Of a DNA stretch of 64,000 nt, positions 8,574-19,487 are shown in pieces. The notes beneath the pieces were generated by a model. The model saw nothing but the letters and a program-made list of their open reading frames with translations, searched no databases and was not told the DNA's origin. How positions within the stretch are numbered: the stretch's first letter is position 1; each line of letters starts with the position of its first letter. Position numbers and translations under genes: made by a program. This DNA comes from Emticicia fluvialis. Its GTDB lineage: Bacteria; Bacteroidota; Bacteroidia; Cytophagales; Spirosomataceae. Location: positions 25,315 to 89,314 of the forward strand of contig NZ_JANUSD010000019.1 of the NCBI RefSeq assembly GCF_024793945.1. Reading direction: 5' to 3'.

Positions 8574-8598
8574 AATAATAATTGTATATGTGTATTTA

Positions 8599-11481
8599 TT
8601 ATCTGATTAACTCTACCCAACCTTTAATAGCCACAGGTACCTCGTCGGTTTTCTCTAACCGTTGCATCGTTACCCGCGCTACATAATAATACGTGCCGGA
8701 TGGCAATTCCTTCCCGTCACTGCTCCTTCCGTCCCAACTCAATACCTTCGTACCGCTACTCTCATATATCTTTAACCCGTAACGATTATATATCTCTATC
8801 CCTATCTCTTGTATAAACGCTTCGCAGGTCATCGGACTGAACGTGTCGTTCTTCCCGTCTCCGTTTGGCGTTATTACATTCGGTAGCTCTACCGCAGGAC
8901 AGTTGTCTTTACACACTACGTTGCTCGCTACACTCTCCCGGTTCAGGCTACTCAACGCCGTTACATAGTAACAGCCCGCAAACCCTTCTGCCAATGACCG
9001 CTCATGTGTGTATGTCTGCGCCGGTGGGGCTCCTGTTACCCTAATGAGTAGTTTCCCTGTCTCTCCTTTATATCGCGAATAGTATAGGTTGTACCCGACA
9101 ATGTCTGTCCGGCAAGGTGTGTTGTTCCCACTGCTTATTGGGGTCGTCCAGCTTAGTGTGTTCTGTACCCTGTTCTCCCGGCATATCGCTTCTCTATCCA
9201 GTTCCTGACAGTTCAATGCGTCTATCGTTAGCTGGGGCGGGCATGGAGGGCTGTCGTCTATCACTATTCCGCAGCTCTCTTGTGAGTAGTTCTCCAGTAT
9301 CCCATATTGGGGTAGCCGTGTGTATGACCCTACTGTCTTTATCTTGTAGCAGTAGCTGACACCCACTTCCATTTGGATGCTCTGGTTCCCGTCTGCATCG
9401 TACCGGTCCTGACCGTCGTCTATGTAGTTGTAGGTGTTTACTGTTTGTACAGGTACTTCGGCTATGATGTGAAATACTCCCGGGTTCGACTTGTCTTCTC
9501 TGTATAGCACGTGCTTCCGGTTGTCGTTGCTCCAGGGTACATTCGCCTGCCAGCTCAACCTTATCCGCTGCGCGTCTGAACGCGCCGTCAGACGTACGCT
9601 GCTCGCTATCTGGCTCTCGGCTAATAGCTTATCCGTCTCGTATAAAAATGATACACGATAGGTGTACCCGCTGCCTTCGGTGTTCAACCCGTTGTCTGTG
9701 TAAACCGTGTCTGCTGTCTGTTTGTTGACACGCGTAGGTATGGTGGCTATCAACTGAAAGGTACCTCCGCTGATGCCCGTTGCCCTGTATAACTTGTAGG
9801 CATATGGCCCTTTGGTGGCTGTGCTGTCAAAGTTTAAGGGCCTTGTCCATTTAAGCTGTATCTCTCCGTTTACGCTGTGGGTTCTCTCTACGCTTACGTT
9901 TGTAATTACTGGCGCTTTCTGGGGTAGTTCGCTACCGATACACGCTTCATTGGATGGTACGCTGTTCATCACTGTAAATTCAGTTGTGGCCAGCGTCGCT
10001 ACAATGCTGTAACTGTATATTACTCCGTTCTGTGTTTTGTTGTCCAGGTAAAAGGTGTCGCTGGCGCTTACCGTGGCTATCTTTACAAACCCTAGGCTTT
10101 CTGGTAAGCCCAACTGGCATGTGCCGGGTATATAGTTAGAACAGCCTTCTTTACGATAAATATCAATCCTGATGTCTTCTGACGGCAGGTTGCAGTCTGG
10201 GTATTTGCTCCATCGTAGCTCTACGCCATTGCTTCCACTGCGAGCGCTAAGACCCTGCGGACGTGGGGGAATTACCCGTATCCTTACTGTCCTGGTGTCG
10301 GTCATGGTTATCGAAAATCTACCCGGATAGTCTTCTACTTTGAATAGCACGTCATATGGTTGTTCCCGCACGTGCCGGCAGTTGGTCTCCCAACTGAATG
10401 TACCTGTCGCCGGACTTTTCTGTATCGCATTCAGGGGTGTGAATTTCGCCGCTTCGGGGGCTATGAAGTTCACTGCTCCTTCTGCACTCTGGTTATAAAC
10501 TCCGCCTGTGGTTGTTATTCGTATATTCTGGTTGTCCGGGTCGCTTGCTGTTACGTTAAACTCTACTTTCTGACCAGCCTCTACGCATAGTGTGCCGGGT
10601 ACTGTCAGTATTGGCCGCCGGTTCGGTGTCTCTACTACTATTATCTGCATGTCACGCGTTATCTCTCCTATCTTGGTGTAGCTCCCGTCATTCCCTTTCC
10701 GCCATTCTTCTACTATGAAGGCCACGTTTACCTGATACTGGTTTACGCCTAATCGACCGGGGCTATCCCATATCAGATCGCCTGTTACTGCGTTGATAGT
10801 GAAAAAAGATGGCCCGCCACCCCCTTCTATCAACCGGCTGTCGCCTAATGTTGAAGGATCTTTGTAGCCCGCAGCAAATTCTCCACCATTCGACCCATCC
10901 GTTCTTCCTCTTTTGGGCATCGTTAAACGGTAAGCCAGGCTGTCGCCGTCGGCATCAAATGCACCCGGGTTATGGATGAATCTTCTGCCTACTCCGGCTG
11001 TATCTACCGGAATATTCAGCAGAACCGGCGTATTATTCAGACCCAGTGCCCCGTTCACCACGATAGTGGTTTCTACAAAAAAACTAATCTGGTCGGTTGG
11101 GCCCTGAAGGTTAACTGTATTGGCGTTTCGGTTGGTGATGGCACAGGAGATGGTGTAACGACCCGGACCGGGGAAGGTATAGGTGGTATCGTAAACGTTG
11201 CACATGGTTCCTGCGTTAATCAAAAACTTCTTTCTGCGTTTAACGTCAAAAAGCGGCACCCCGGTTACGCCAAAAGAAAACTGCGACGTATTGGCGGCAT
11301 CGTTGGCAATATATCCGTTTATCTGGTCAGTATATGTTGTTAGGGTAACCCGGTAAGTAAGGGTAGTTGATGAAATTCTTTTTGCGGTTATCTCACCTGC
11401 GCGTAAGTGTGTGGCCTGTACCTGAGGCGCTATCAACAAACCGGCAATAAAAAAAAATAAAGTAAATCTTAATATTCGCAT
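8599..11481 (-). CDS. T9SS type B sorting-domain / gliding motility-associated protein, copy A
   Basis: 960 aa. The signal peptide is residues 1-23 (QVQA|THLRAGEI). Cadherin/PKD-like beta domains follow, then several fibronectin type III-like repeats in the middle (about 400-860). The C-terminal gliding motility-associated domain begins at NVITPNGDGKNDTFSP and ends with IYNRYG, W-D-G-R and GTYYYVARV. That C-terminal domain is the known type B signal for export by the type IX system and cell-surface attachment. The protein is probably a large surface adhesin or wall protein. From about residue 80 onward it differs from the copy at 12661 at only 15 positions by my alignment, while the signal peptide and residues about 57-77 differ strongly. 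Confidence 0.88.
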   Translation of the reverse strand: MRILRFTLFFFIAGLLIAPQVQATHLRAGEITAKRISSTTLTYRVTLTTYTDQINGYIANDAANTSQFSFGVTGVPLFDVKRRKKFLINAGTMCNVYDTTYTFPGPGRYTISCAITNRNANTVNLQGPTDQISFFVETTIVVNGALGLNNTPVLLNIPVDTAGVGRRFIHNPGAFDADGDSLAYRLTMPKRGRTDGSNGGEFAAGYKDPSTLGDSRLIEGGGGPSFFTINAVTGDLIWDSPGRLGVNQYQVNVAFIVEEWRKGNDGSYTKIGEITRDMQIIVVETPNRRPILTVPGTLCVEAGQKVEFNVTASDPDNQNIRITTTGGVYNQSAEGAVNFIAPEAAKFTPLNAIQKSPATGTFSWETNCRHVREQPYDVLFKVEDYPGRFSITMTDTRTVRIRVIPPRPQGLSARSGSNGVELRWSKYPDCNLPSEDIRIDIYRKEGCSNYIPGTCQLGLPESLGFVKIATVSASDTFYLDNKTQNGVIYSYSIVATLATTEFTVMNSVPSNEACIGSELPQKAPVITNVSVERTHSVNGEIQLKWTRPLNFDSTATKGPYAYKLYRATGISGGTFQLIATIPTRVNKQTADTVYTDNGLNTEGSGYTYRVSFLYETDKLLAESQIASSVRLTARSDAQRIRLSWQANVPWSNDNRKHVLYREDKSNPGVFHIIAEVPVQTVNTYNYIDDGQDRYDADGNQSIQMEVGVSYCYKIKTVGSYTRLPQYGILENYSQESCGIVIDDSPPCPPQLTIDALNCQELDREAICRENRVQNTLSWTTPISSGNNTPCRTDIVGYNLYYSRYKGETGKLLIRVTGAPPAQTYTHERSLAEGFAGCYYVTALSSLNRESVASNVVCKDNCPAVELPNVITPNGDGKNDTFSPMTCEAFIQEIGIEIYNRYGLKIYESSGTKVLSWDGRSSDGKELPSGTYYYVARVTMQRLEKTDEVPVAIKGWVELIR

Positions 11482-11637
11482 AGGTCACATCACAATTTTA
11501 ATGTCCGTTACACATAAGAACGAACGAATACCCGTGCGCTGTGCATATTTGCCAAGATTTTTGAAATTAAAAATCCACACATGAGTATAACGCTCAGAAT
11601 GAGTTTTATAATCAGGTCAATAAAGTTAAAAAGGGTG

Positions 11638-12552
11638 TCAGAATGGCTTGTTTTTCTGAGCGAATTTTTCGAGGTACTTGTGGAATTTCCAGGGTACGGC
11701 TACCTCTTTGGTGGTACGGGCTATTCTGACACTATAGCCTCTTGCATTACCTTCTACCTTCTGAATTCCACTTGTATTTACAATTATTGTTTTATCTAAG
11801 TAAATGAACTGGTCAAATGCCGATAGTTCTTTTTCAATATTGCCCTGAACGGTAGTCTTTTCTACACTCAGGAAATTCTGCCAGCATACTTCGGCAGAAT
11901 CTTTGGAGATTTCGGCATAAATGAACTGATTGGGCAATAAACTGAAATGATTGCTCAGCCTTAAAACAGGCGGTGCACCTTTGGCATCAATAGGTTTGAG
12001 TTGTTTCAGCGACTTATTGATTACTTCTGCACAACCGGCGAATTTTTTTTGAAAGACCTTTTGCTGAATAAAAGTGGTAATAATAACTGGTAAAATACTG
12101 AGGGCAAAGATTTTGAGGATACCGGCCGGTTTAAAAACAACTATATGAAACGCATTACTATAAGCTGCCAGTAATGACAACAAAAGCAATACCATAATCA
12201 GAAAGTGAAGTGCCTGGCGGGCAATTGTCCAGTTGGATTTATCATAAAACACAGGAAAAATAGCCGGCAGCACAAACTTGACAATTAGCATACCAATGCA
12301 GGCAACCAGCCCAAACCCCAGTAATAATTCTGTTTTTTGCTCATGATTAAACAAGTCGAGGCCAAACGGCTGCATTCCTACTGCAATAATGGCAACAAAT
12401 AACCCTACTACGAGGGCAATGAGGAATCCCCTCATAGAACGAATAGAAGTAGCCATGGGCCGTCTAAACGCTTCGCCGAGGGCCATTAACTGCTCTCTGA
12501 TAAAATTCAGTAAATGGTTACCTGTAATAGATATTACTCTTAGGATATTCAT
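11638..12552 (-). CDS. Membrane-anchored LytTR-type DNA-binding regulator
   Basis: 304 aa. Four predicted membrane helices (about 42-62, 77-100, 112-133, 142-165) are followed by a C-terminal LytTR DNA-binding domain (about 205-300). The LytTR features include S-V-E-K-T-T, the FDQFIYLDKTIIVN stretch and I-Q-K-V-E-G-N-A-R-G-Y. There is no receiver domain, so signalling is probably through the membrane part. The start may be the later Met at 12486 (MALGEAFRRP), which better fits the usual length of the N-terminal tail in this family. It sits between two near-identical surface-protein genes on the same strand and is a natural candidate for their regulator. Confidence 0.82.
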   Translation of the reverse strand: MNILRVISITGNHLLNFIREQLMALGEAFRRPMATSIRSMRGFLIALVVGLFVAIIAVGMQPFGLDLFNHEQKTELLLGFGLVACIGMLIVKFVLPAIFPVFYDKSNWTIARQALHFLIMVLLLLSLLAAYSNAFHIVVFKPAGILKIFALSILPVIITTFIQQKVFQKKFAGCAEVINKSLKQLKPIDAKGAPPVLRLSNHFSLLPNQFIYAEISKDSAEVCWQNFLSVEKTTVQGNIEKELSAFDQFIYLDKTIIVNTSGIQKVEGNARGYSVRIARTTKEVAVPWKFHKYLEKFAQKNKPF

Positions 12553-12603
12553 TATTAAAATCTATACTCCGGATATCACTCAGTGGGTCTTTAAGCTAAA
12601 AAC

Positions 12604-12622
12604 TAAACCAGTGCCTGGTTTA
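12604..12622 (-). terminator. Weak terminator-like hairpin after gliding copy B
   Basis: Eight-bp stem (12604-12611 with 12615-12622), 3-nt loop, followed on the minus strand by AGTTTTTAG. It lies 39 bases beyond the stop of the 12661-15540 gene. It may only partly separate that gene from the LytTR gene. Confidence 0.45.
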
Positions 12623-12660
12623 TTGTACCGCTTAGCAGGCAAATATACAAGAATTGCAAT

Positions 12661-15540
12661 TTATCTGATTAACTCTACCCAACCTTTAATAGCCACAGGT
12701 ACCTCGTCGGTTTTCTCTAACCGCTGCATCGTTACCCGCGCTACATAATAATACGTGCCGGATGGCAATTCCTTCCCGTCGCTGCTCCTTCCGTCCCAAC
12801 TCAATACCTTCGTACCGCTACTCTCATATACCTTCAACCCGTATCGATTATATATCTCTATCCCTATCTCTTGTATAAACGCTTCGCAGGTCATCGGACT
12901 GAACGTGTCGTTCTTCCCGTCTCCGTTTGGCGTTATTACATTCGGTAGCTCTACCGCAGGACAGTTGTCTTTACACACTACGTTGCTCGCTACACTCTCC
13001 CGGTTCAGGCTACTCAACGCCGTTACATAGTAACAGCCCGCAAACCCTTCTGCCAATGACCGCTCATGTGTGTATGTCTGCGCCGGTGGGCCTCCTGTTA
13101 CGCTAATGAGTAGTTTCCCTGTCTCTCCTTTATATCGCGAATAGTATAGGTTGTACCCGACAATGTCTGTCCGGCAAGGTGTGTTCTCCCCACTGCTTAT
13201 TGGGGTCGTCCAGCTTAGTGTGTTCTGTACCCTGTTCTCCCGGCATATCGCTTCTCTATCCAGTTCCTGACAGTTCAATGCGTCTATCGTTAGCTGTGGC
13301 GGGCATGGAGGGCTGTCGTCTATCACTATCCCGCAGCTCTCTTGTGAGTAGTTCTCCAGTATCCCATATTGGGGTAGCCGTGTGTATGACCCTACTGTCT
13401 TTATCTTGTAGCAGTAGCTGACACCCACTTCCATTTGGATGCTCTGGTTCCCGTCTGCATCGTACCGGTCCTGACCGTCGTCTATGTAGTTGTAGGTGTT
13501 TACTGTTTGTACAGGTACTTCGGCTATGATGTGAAATACTCCCGGGTTAGATTTGTCTTCTCTGTATAGCACGTGCTTCCGGTTGTCGTTGCTCCAGGGT
13601 ACATTCCCCTGCCAGCTCAACCTTATCCGCTGCGCGTCTGAACGCGCCGTCAGACGTACGCTGCTCGCTATCTGGCTCTCGGCTAATACTTTATCCGTCT
13701 CGTATAAAAATGATACACGATAGGTGTACCCGCTGCCTTCGGTGTTCAACCCGTTGTCTGTGTAAACCGTGTCTGCTGTCTGTTTGTTGACACGCGTAGG
13801 TATGGTGGCTATCAACTGAAAGGTACCCCCGCTGATGCCCGTTGCCCTGTATAACTTGTAGGCATATGGCCCTTGGGTGGCTGTGCTGTCAAAGTTTAAA
13901 GGCCTTGTCCATTTAAGCTGTATCACTCCGTTTACGCTGTGGGTTCTCTCTACGCTTACGTTTGTAATTACTGGCGCTTTCTGGGGTAGTTCGCTACCGA
14001 TACACGCTTCATTGGATGGTACGCTGTTCATCACTGTAAATTCAGTTGTGGCCAGCGTCGCTACAATGCTGTAACTGTATATTACTCCGTTCTGTGTTTT
14101 GTTGTCCAGGTAAAAGGTGTCGCTGGCGCTTACCGTGGCTATCTTTACAAACCCTAGGCTTTCTGGTAAGCCCAACTGGCATGTGCCGGGTATATAGTTA
14201 GAACAGCCTTCTTTACGATAAATATCAATCCTGATGTCTTCTGACGGCAGGTTGCAGTCTGGGTATTTGCTCCATCGTAGCTCTACGCCATTGCTTCCAC
14301 TGCGAGCGCTAAGACCCTGCGGACGTGGGGGAATAACCCGTATCCTTACTGTCCTGGTGTCGGTCATGGTTATCGAAAATCTACCCGGATAGTCTTCTAC
14401 TTTGAATAGCACGTCATATGGTTGTTCCCGCACGTGCCGGCAGTTGGTCTCCCAACTGAATGTACCTGTCGCCGGACTTTTCTGTATCGCATTCAGGGGT
14501 GTGAATTTCGCCGCTTCGGGGGCTATGAAGTTTACTGCTCCTTCTGCACTCTGGTTATAAACTCCGCCTGTGGTTGTTATTCGTATATTCTGGTTGTCCG
14601 GGTCGCTTGCTGTTACGTTAAACTCTACTTTCTGGCCCGCCTCTACGCATAATGTGCCGGGTACTGTCAGTATTGGCCGCCGGTTCGGTGTCTCTACTAC
14701 TATTATCTGCATGTCACGCGTTATCTCTCCTATCTTGGTGTAGCTCCCGTCATTCCCTTTCCGCCATTCTTCTACTATGAAGGCCACGTTTACCTGATAC
14801 TGATTTACGCCTAATCGACCGGGGCTATCCCATATCAGATCGCCTGTTTCTGCGTTGATACTGAAAGAGGAGGGCCCACCGCCTCCTTCTGTCAACCGGT
14901 TGTCGCCTAATGTTGATGGATCTTTGTAGCCCGCAGCAAATTCTCCACCGTTCGACCCATCGGTCCTTCCTCTTTTGGGCATCGTTAAACGGTAAGTCAG
15001 GCGGTCGCCGTCGGCATCAAATGCACCCGGGTTATGGATGAATCTTCTGCCTACTCCGGCTGTATCTACCGGAATATTCAGCAGAACCGGCGTATTGTTC
15101 AGACCCAGTGCCCCGTTCACCACGATAGTGGTTTCTACAAAAAAACTAATCTGGTCGGTTGGGCCCTGAAGGTTAACTGTATTGGCGTTTCGGTTGGTGA
15201 TGGCACAGGAGATGGTGTAACGACCCGGACCGGGGAAGGTATAGGTGGTATCGTAAACGTTGCACATGGTTCCTGCGTTAATCAAAAACTTCTTTCTGCG
15301 CCTGACGTCATATTGCGGCGAACCACTGCCAAACGAAAATTGAACGGTGTTGGCACCCTCGTTGGCTTGCACACCGTTTATCTGGTCGGTATAAGTAGTT
15401 AAAGTGATTCTGTATGTAAGGGTAGTTGATGAAATTCTTTTTGCGGTTATCTCACCCGCGCGTAAGTGTGTGGCCTTTACCTGTGAGATTGCAAAAAAAC
15501 TGAAAATAACAGAAAAAAAAGAGAATTTCAATGCTTTCAT
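12661..15540 (-). CDS. T9SS type B sorting-domain / gliding motility-associated protein, copy B
   Basis: 959 aa, with the same architecture as copy A: signal peptide (1-23, QVKA|THLRAGEI), beta-rich N-terminal domains, fibronectin type III-like repeats, and a C-terminal gliding/T9SS domain starting at NVITPNGDGKND. The mature core is almost identical to copy A. The signal peptide and a short region around residues 57-77 (D-Q-I-N-G-V-Q-A-N-E-G against D-Q-I-N-G-Y-I-A-N-D-A) are clearly different. Codon-level identity is also very high, so the similarity is at DNA level and recent. It is the first of three same-strand genes: copy B, the LytTR gene, copy A. Confidence 0.88.
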   Translation of the reverse strand: MKALKFSFFSVIFSFFAISQVKATHLRAGEITAKRISSTTLTYRITLTTYTDQINGVQANEGANTVQFSFGSGSPQYDVRRRKKFLINAGTMCNVYDTTYTFPGPGRYTISCAITNRNANTVNLQGPTDQISFFVETTIVVNGALGLNNTPVLLNIPVDTAGVGRRFIHNPGAFDADGDRLTYRLTMPKRGRTDGSNGGEFAAGYKDPSTLGDNRLTEGGGGPSSFSINAETGDLIWDSPGRLGVNQYQVNVAFIVEEWRKGNDGSYTKIGEITRDMQIIVVETPNRRPILTVPGTLCVEAGQKVEFNVTASDPDNQNIRITTTGGVYNQSAEGAVNFIAPEAAKFTPLNAIQKSPATGTFSWETNCRHVREQPYDVLFKVEDYPGRFSITMTDTRTVRIRVIPPRPQGLSARSGSNGVELRWSKYPDCNLPSEDIRIDIYRKEGCSNYIPGTCQLGLPESLGFVKIATVSASDTFYLDNKTQNGVIYSYSIVATLATTEFTVMNSVPSNEACIGSELPQKAPVITNVSVERTHSVNGVIQLKWTRPLNFDSTATQGPYAYKLYRATGISGGTFQLIATIPTRVNKQTADTVYTDNGLNTEGSGYTYRVSFLYETDKVLAESQIASSVRLTARSDAQRIRLSWQGNVPWSNDNRKHVLYREDKSNPGVFHIIAEVPVQTVNTYNYIDDGQDRYDADGNQSIQMEVGVSYCYKIKTVGSYTRLPQYGILENYSQESCGIVIDDSPPCPPQLTIDALNCQELDREAICRENRVQNTLSWTTPISSGENTPCRTDIVGYNLYYSRYKGETGKLLISVTGGPPAQTYTHERSLAEGFAGCYYVTALSSLNRESVASNVVCKDNCPAVELPNVITPNGDGKNDTFSPMTCEAFIQEIGIEIYNRYGLKVYESSGTKVLSWDGRSSDGKELPSGTYYYVARVTMQRLEKTDEVPVAIKGWVELIR

Positions 15541-15687
15541 GAGCTCGCATTTAGGATTATCCGTAAATATAAACGAAAAAAAAACTTATTCGTTGTATCT
15601 GAAAGGTTTAGTATTATGAAATCATTCCGAATAAAAACCAACCCTTGCCACAGTAAATGCCTGTTTTAAAAAAAGGGCTTTATTTTT

Positions 15688-15719
15688 ATTGATTCTAAAT
15701 AGTTTGTGGCTTACTTTTG
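15688..15719 (+). promoter_or_regulatory. Predicted promoter of sdhCAB
   Basis: ATTG at 15688-15691, a 20-bp spacer, then TACTTTTG at 15712-15719, an exact TAnnTTTG -7 element. It lies 85 bases upstream of the sdhC start, giving a leader of about 75 bases. Confidence 0.6.
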
Positions 15720-15804
15720 ACCCGCAAATGTAATTGTACTTTTCTAAGTATTTTTACTTAATAGCAAAATAGTTGAACCTTTAGTTTTCAAACTGGAATA
15801 AAGT

Positions 15805-16596
15805 ATGTCTTGGCTTACAAAAACATTATCAAGCTCTATAGGGAAAAAGGTTCTGATGTCGTTGACCGGTCTTTTTCTTTGTACTTTTCTTGTAGTACAC
15901 CTTTCGGGCAATTTACAGCTTTTCAAAAAAGACGGCGGTTATAGTTTCAATACTTATGCTGTCTTCATGACCTCGTTTCCTCCTATCAAGGTTATTTCTT
16001 ATTTAAACTATTTTTTCATCTTATTTCACGCGTTCTGGGGATTGTACCTTGAGTATCAAAACCGTAAGGCTCGCCCTGTAAGATACGCTGTTGTAAGAAA
16101 TTCTTCGTCGTGGTCTAGCCGCAACATGGCTATTTTAGGAACTGTTCTGCTGGTTTATATTGTTGTTCACATGGGTGACTTCTGGTATAAATACCACAAT
16201 GAGCCGCTTCCTTATGTACAATATGTTGAAGACGTTAGAACAGGTGAAGTAGCAGCCAGTGAAATGCCTTCTACGTATACACAGGAGGTTAAAAAGGTTG
16301 AAATAAGCGATCTGGAAACAGGAACGCACCTGGTAATTGTGAAAGACCTCTATAAAGTAGTTTCAGTGGCTTTCCAGAATCCTTTGCTTGTTCTACTTTA
16401 TATTGTAGGTATGATTGCTCTGGCTTACCACTTGTATCATGGGTTTCAGAGTGCGTTTCAGACACTGGGCTGGAACCACCCCAAATACACGCCACTGGTA
16501 AGATTTATCAGTACCTGGATTTTTGCCATCCTTATTCCTATCGGTTATGCGGCAATGCCAGTTTTCTTTTATGTAAAACACTTAATGGGTAATTGA
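15805..16596 (+). CDS. sdhC: Succinate dehydrogenase cytochrome b subunit
   Basis: 263 aa, five membrane helices (about 16-35, 61-82, 107-126, 190-211, 232-254). It is the di-heme membrane anchor of succinate:quinone oxidoreductase of the Wolinella/Bacillus type, in which one subunit replaces SdhC plus SdhD. Membrane histidines that could ligate the two b hemes are H32, H75, H122 and H209, with H212 near. A polar loop (about 131-185) is longer than in some relatives. It passes electrons from SdhB to menaquinone in the inner membrane. It is the first gene of sdhCAB, 25 bases before sdhA. Confidence 0.93.
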   Translation: MSWLTKTLSSSIGKKVLMSLTGLFLCTFLVVHLSGNLQLFKKDGGYSFNTYAVFMTSFPPIKVISYLNYFFILFHAFWGLYLEYQNRKARPVRYAVVRNSSSWSSRNMAILGTVLLVYIVVHMGDFWYKYHNEPLPYVQYVEDVRTGEVAASEMPSTYTQEVKKVEISDLETGTHLVIVKDLYKVVSVAFQNPLLVLLYIVGMIALAYHLYHGFQSAFQTLGWNHPKYTPLVRFISTWIFAILIPIGYAAMPVFFYVKHLMGN

Positions 16597-16621
16597 TTCT
16601 CAGACTAATTGATATACTGAT

Positions 16622-18604
<1,983 letters not shown>

Positions 18605-18644
18605 CCCTTTGCCCCGGCAGGGGTGAATTTAAAATATTTACTTT

Positions 18645-19412
18645 ATGTCAGAAGGTAATATGAACCTCACACTGAAAGTGTGGAGACAAAAAAATTCAAA
18701 AACTAACGGTAACCTTGAAACCTACCCAGTGAGTGGTATATCAGAAGACATGTCTTTTCTTGAAATGTTTGACGTACTGAACGAACGTCTGGTTTCTGAA
18801 GGAAAAGAACCGATTGCCTTTGACCATGACTGCCGCGAAGGTATCTGTGGTATGTGTTCAATGTATATCAATGGCCGCCCTCATGGCCCGCTTGAAGGCG
18901 TTACCACTTGCCAGTTACACATGCGTAGCTTTAAAGACGGCGATACCATTGTGGTTGAACCCTGGAGAGCAATGGCTTTTCCGGTTATAAAAGATCTGGT
19001 AGTAGACAGAGGTGCGCTTGACCGCATTGTTGCATCTGGCGGATATATTTCTGTTAATACCGGTAACGCACAGGATGGGAACGCTATTCCGGTTCCGAAA
19101 GAAGATGCAGATAAAGCATTTGCTGCTGCAGCTTGTATCGGTTGCGGCGCTTGCGTAGCGGCTTGTAAAAATGCCTCTGCCATGCTTTTTGTGTCTGCCA
19201 AAGTATCGCAACTGGCTCTTTTACCTCAAGGACAACCTGAGCGTGAAGAAAGAGCTATTAAAATGGTAGCGCAAATGGATGCAGAAGGTTTCGGAGCATG
19301 TACTAATACCGGTGCCTGTGCCATTGAGTGTCCGAAAGAGATTTCGCTTGAAAACATAGCGCGTCTAAACCGCGAATATCTGGGCGCAAGCATTGCTTCA
19401 ACAGTTGCTTAA
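18645..19412 (+). CDS. sdhB: Succinate dehydrogenase iron-sulfur subunit
   Basis: 255 aa. The N-terminal ferredoxin-like domain has [2Fe-2S] ligands C63, C68, C71 and C89 (DCREGICGMC). The C-terminal domain has C164-x2-C167-x2-C170-x3-C174 and later C219, C225 and C229, giving the [4Fe-4S] and [3Fe-4S] clusters. It carries electrons from SdhA to the membrane hemes of SdhC. It is the last gene of the operon; a strong terminator follows 37 bases after the stop. Confidence 0.96.
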   Translation: MSEGNMNLTLKVWRQKNSKTNGNLETYPVSGISEDMSFLEMFDVLNERLVSEGKEPIAFDHDCREGICGMCSMYINGRPHGPLEGVTTCQLHMRSFKDGDTIVVEPWRAMAFPVIKDLVVDRGALDRIVASGGYISVNTGNAQDGNAIPVPKEDADKAFAAAACIGCGACVAACKNASAMLFVSAKVSQLALLPQGQPEREERAIKMVAQMDAEGFGACTNTGACAIECPKEISLENIARLNREYLGASIASTVA

Positions 19413-19449
19413 AATACATCAAGCCAGCTTAGAGCCTGATTTAATATAC

Positions 19450-19487
19450 AAACGCCTGTCATCCGGAAAATGACAGGCGTTTTTTTT
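19450..19487 (+). terminator. Intrinsic terminator of sdhCAB
   Basis: Perfect 13-bp stem (19450-19462 with 19470-19482), 7-nt loop, then a T-run to 19487. The stop codon of the convergent gene (19486-19488) overlaps the T-run, so the structure probably serves mainly the plus strand. Confidence 0.9.

Larger units (their letters stand above)
8599..15540 (-). repeat. 2.9-kb near-identical direct gene repeat flanking the LytTR gene
   Basis: 8599-11481 and 12661-15540 are same-orientation repeats of almost full gene length. Identity is broken mainly near 11,240-11,340 and the matching 15,300-15,400, with an identical block again over the ATHLRAGEI codons. The 1,179 bp between the two copies hold the LytTR gene. 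Confidence 0.9.

Noticed and set aside
8510..8620. Extended start of the AraC gene at 8620
   Set aside because: The extension would encode a terminator hairpin and overlap the upstream gene; the ATG at 8509 fits the family start.
9117..14652. Matching antisense frames inside both gliding genes (for example 9117-9359 with 13179-13421, and 10360-10590 with 14422-14652)
   Set aside because: Their similarity follows from the DNA identity of the two copies; they lie wholly inside strongly supported genes and lack coding composition.
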